Assembly: GCA_030054735.1 (NCBI GenBank)
Contig: JASGVX010000107.1
Coordinates: 1 to 43,780 of the forward strand
DNA from: Methanobacteriota archaeon
GTDB lineage: Archaea; Halobacteriota; Methanosarcinia; Methanosarcinales; Methanosarcinaceae
Length of the DNA stretch: 43,780 bases
Direction of reading: 5' to 3'
A program made the position numbers and the translations under genes. The notes under the pieces are model-generated. The model was not told the DNA's origin. It did no database searches and saw only the letters and a program-made list of their open reading frames with translations. Below are positions 42,431-43,780 of this stretch, in pieces. The first letter of the stretch is position 1; every line of letters starts with the position of its first letter.

Positions 42431-42598
42431 AGGCCATTTGCAGACTTTTTCACAGCCCTGTGTCCTATACAACGTCAAATTGAAATTGCCATCTCAGTAT
42501 AGTTTACAAATATTCCATACTCCTTTACAGAATCGAAAAGAATATGAGATCTGGCGGATAATTCATAAAAGGATGTCTGGATTTGAGGGGAAGAGTTC

Positions 42599-43063
42599 AT
42601 GAAAGACGAGAAAAGCACAAACAAAACAGAATACATTGGTTACCAGGAGCGCAACAAACTTCTCTGGAGACTCAGGAGTGACTTTGCCTGGGCAGGAAAG
42701 AAAATCCCTGAGGGTGTGGAAATAGATGGTGAGGAGTACAGGCTGCGCGACATGGTCAGGGAACTTGGAGAAAAAGAAATCCTCAGTCCGGATGAAACTG
42801 CCGAAATCAGGGCTCTGATCCCTAAACTGAAGGAAAAGGCAAAAGCAGATGAAGAACTGCTCGAAAACGAAGAACTTACAGTAGCAGAAGCAGAATCCCT
42901 CTATGAAGAAGCAATCGGGCTTTTGCGGGCGGCAATGGACCTGAAGGACAGGCTTGAAGGAAAATTCGGAGAGAAAGGTGTTGCCGAATTCAAGCGTATG
43001 CTTAACACCCAGAAACTTGTAGATGAAAAACACTTTCAGGAACTTATTAAAAGCTTGAAATAA
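42599..43063 (+). CDS. DUF5788-like protein (Methanosarcina family)
   Basis: 154 residues, soluble, charged and mostly helical. The layout matches DUF5788 as I recall it: ERNKLLWRLRSDFAWAGKKI and PEGVEIDGEEYRLRDMVREL in the first half, a coiled-coil centre (KLKEKAKADEELLENEELT), then AESLYEEAIGLLRAAMDLKD and a Lys-rich end. The function is unknown. GAGGGGAAGAGTTC before the ATG provides a good ribosome-binding site. It stands alone. Confidence 0.65.
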   Translation: MKDEKSTNKTEYIGYQERNKLLWRLRSDFAWAGKKIPEGVEIDGEEYRLRDMVRELGEKEILSPDETAEIRALIPKLKEKAKADEELLENEELTVAEAESLYEEAIGLLRAAMDLKDRLEGKFGEKGVAEFKRMLNTQKLVDEKHFQELIKSLK

Positions 43064-43139
43064 TGAGTTTGTTTGTAATTTCTCCTGTATATTCCGGCTT
43101 CATGGAATATCAATTTCTTTTCTCTTTCTATCTCTTTTC

Positions 43140-43655
43140 TTATCCCTCCTCGTTTCTGAGGATCGCGGTAATTTCTTCCGGTTCTTCGGCGTATAAGCAG
43201 ATTTTCAGGTTTGATTTCGTGCTTACTTTAATTGCTTGTTGATAAGGTGCCGTGAGTTCGCTATTGTAAAGCAGTAATAAGAACATTGCCAGTAATGCAA
43301 GATGGCTTAAAAATAGACTGAGCTCAACGTAATCTGGAAATGACATTTTCAGGTCATGCAAAGTTGTCATTATCTCTTTTTTAAAGTAAAGTGGTATCCA
43401 GATAACGTAAAGTAATCTTATCAGCCAGCAATTATAAGGATTTCCTGTCTTTTTTATTGATATTTGGTTAATGTCCTCTTTTTTGATCACAGTTAACTTA
43501 TGCATAGGTTTTTTGATAATGATTTTTCAGGGCATTACTGAAGCAGTATTTGGACGGTTAAGAAATAACATGAGAGGCAGAAGGAACATAACAGGGCCTG
43601 AAATTATGGCTAAATTAGAGCCTTCAGGAACACATGTCCAGAAAAACAATGAGAC
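43140..43655 (-). pseudogene. Membrane protein gene with an in-frame TGA
   Basis: An intact 121-codon frame runs from ATG 43505 to 43140 (YVELSLFLSHLALLAMFLLLLY is a TM segment). In the same frame upstream, 43655-43530 encodes SLFFWTCVPEGSNLAIISGP and a second hydrophobic stretch (PVMFLLPLMLFLNRP), ending in TGA at 43529-43527. Another TGA stands at 43658-43656. Both segments read as one membrane protein interrupted by stops, so the gene is probably broken. A shortened form from 43505 could still be made. The family is not recognised. Confidence 0.45.
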
Positions 43656-43780
43656 TCAGTAGTTCGCTAAAATTTTTCCTCCACCTTTAGTCTAGCTCCA
43701 TTATCTCAGACACCATACTGCTGTCCTGACCCTCAACTTTCTTCTTAGCCATTCCCCAATTAGAAGTATAAACATTTCAA

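Noticed and set aside
43471-43662. 63-codon plus-strand frame at the right edge
   Set aside because: It lies opposite the hydrophobic minus-strand frame, which reads better as protein. It has no ribosome-binding site.

Overview
The window reads as the chromosome of a methanogenic archaeon, most likely Methanosarcina. The translation genes are archaeal (L7Ae, S28e, L24e, S6e, aIF5B). tRNA-Trp carries an intron holding a box C/D guide RNA. There are archaeal RibC, RibH and RibL, the DUF39/NIL-ferredoxin homocysteine pair described in Methanosarcina acetivorans, PGF-pre-PGF and DUF5788-like proteins, TATA boxes and oligo-T terminators. The spacers are AT-rich and crowded with insertion sequences, MITE-like repeats and decaying genes, as is usual for this genus. 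Assignments rest on reading motifs by eye; no search was run.

Layout. 1-340: tail of a transposase, a small hairpin repeat (B) and a terminator. 337-3245: a ten-repeat TPR protein, a HAD phosphatase and a TatD-linked radical SAM protein. 3584-7336: a translation operon (L7Ae, S28e, L24e, NDP kinase, aIF5B, S6e). 7460-8222: a MITE, an IS4-type transposase remnant and a CDC48 ATPase fragment. 8481-10237: an HTH-CBS regulator and a ruined class V aminotransferase. 10327-13011: flavin genes ribC, ribH and ribL with an aspartate-type aminotransferase. 13468-15359: the homocysteine synthesis pair. 15758-19684: DUF166, DUF2117 and a PGF-pre-PGF surface protein. 19794-21502: a complete IS1634-type element beside a toxin-antitoxin remnant. 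21844-22020: tRNA-Trp. 22084-24466: a GC-rich, bacterial-looking module (alkylsulfatase-like exported hydrolase plus a broken small gene). 24991-29420: YyaL/DUF255 protein, cis-prenyltransferase and a DUF2551-like protein. 30265-37352: a biosynthetic cluster. 37681-43700: DUF457-like membrane protein, radical SAM protein, ferredoxin, cyclase-family hydrolase, a frameshifted secreted gene, a two-module RHH-like protein, an IS5 remnant, a DUF5788-like protein and a disrupted membrane protein.

The most interesting region is 30265-36532. It holds an Sfp-type phosphopantetheinyl transferase, a free-standing acyl carrier protein, a stand-alone adenylating ligase, an alpha-hydrolase-fold (PP-loop) ATPase with two Cys pairs, a divergent NAD-synthase-like PP-loop enzyme and a DUF362 protein with two 4Fe-4S motifs. 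A LbH acyltransferase follows. Archaea generally lack carrier-protein fatty acid synthesis, so this looks like a compact thiotemplated pathway. The known precedent for such a combination is bacterial polythioamide (closthioamide-type) assembly. The product here is unknown.

Repeats tie the window together. MITE family A occurs three times, one copy split by the hairpin repeat B, which also occurs alone at the left edge. Tandem repeats of 17 bp (4 copies) and 16 bp (about 5.6 copies) lie upstream of the DUF2551-like gene and the acyltransferase gene.
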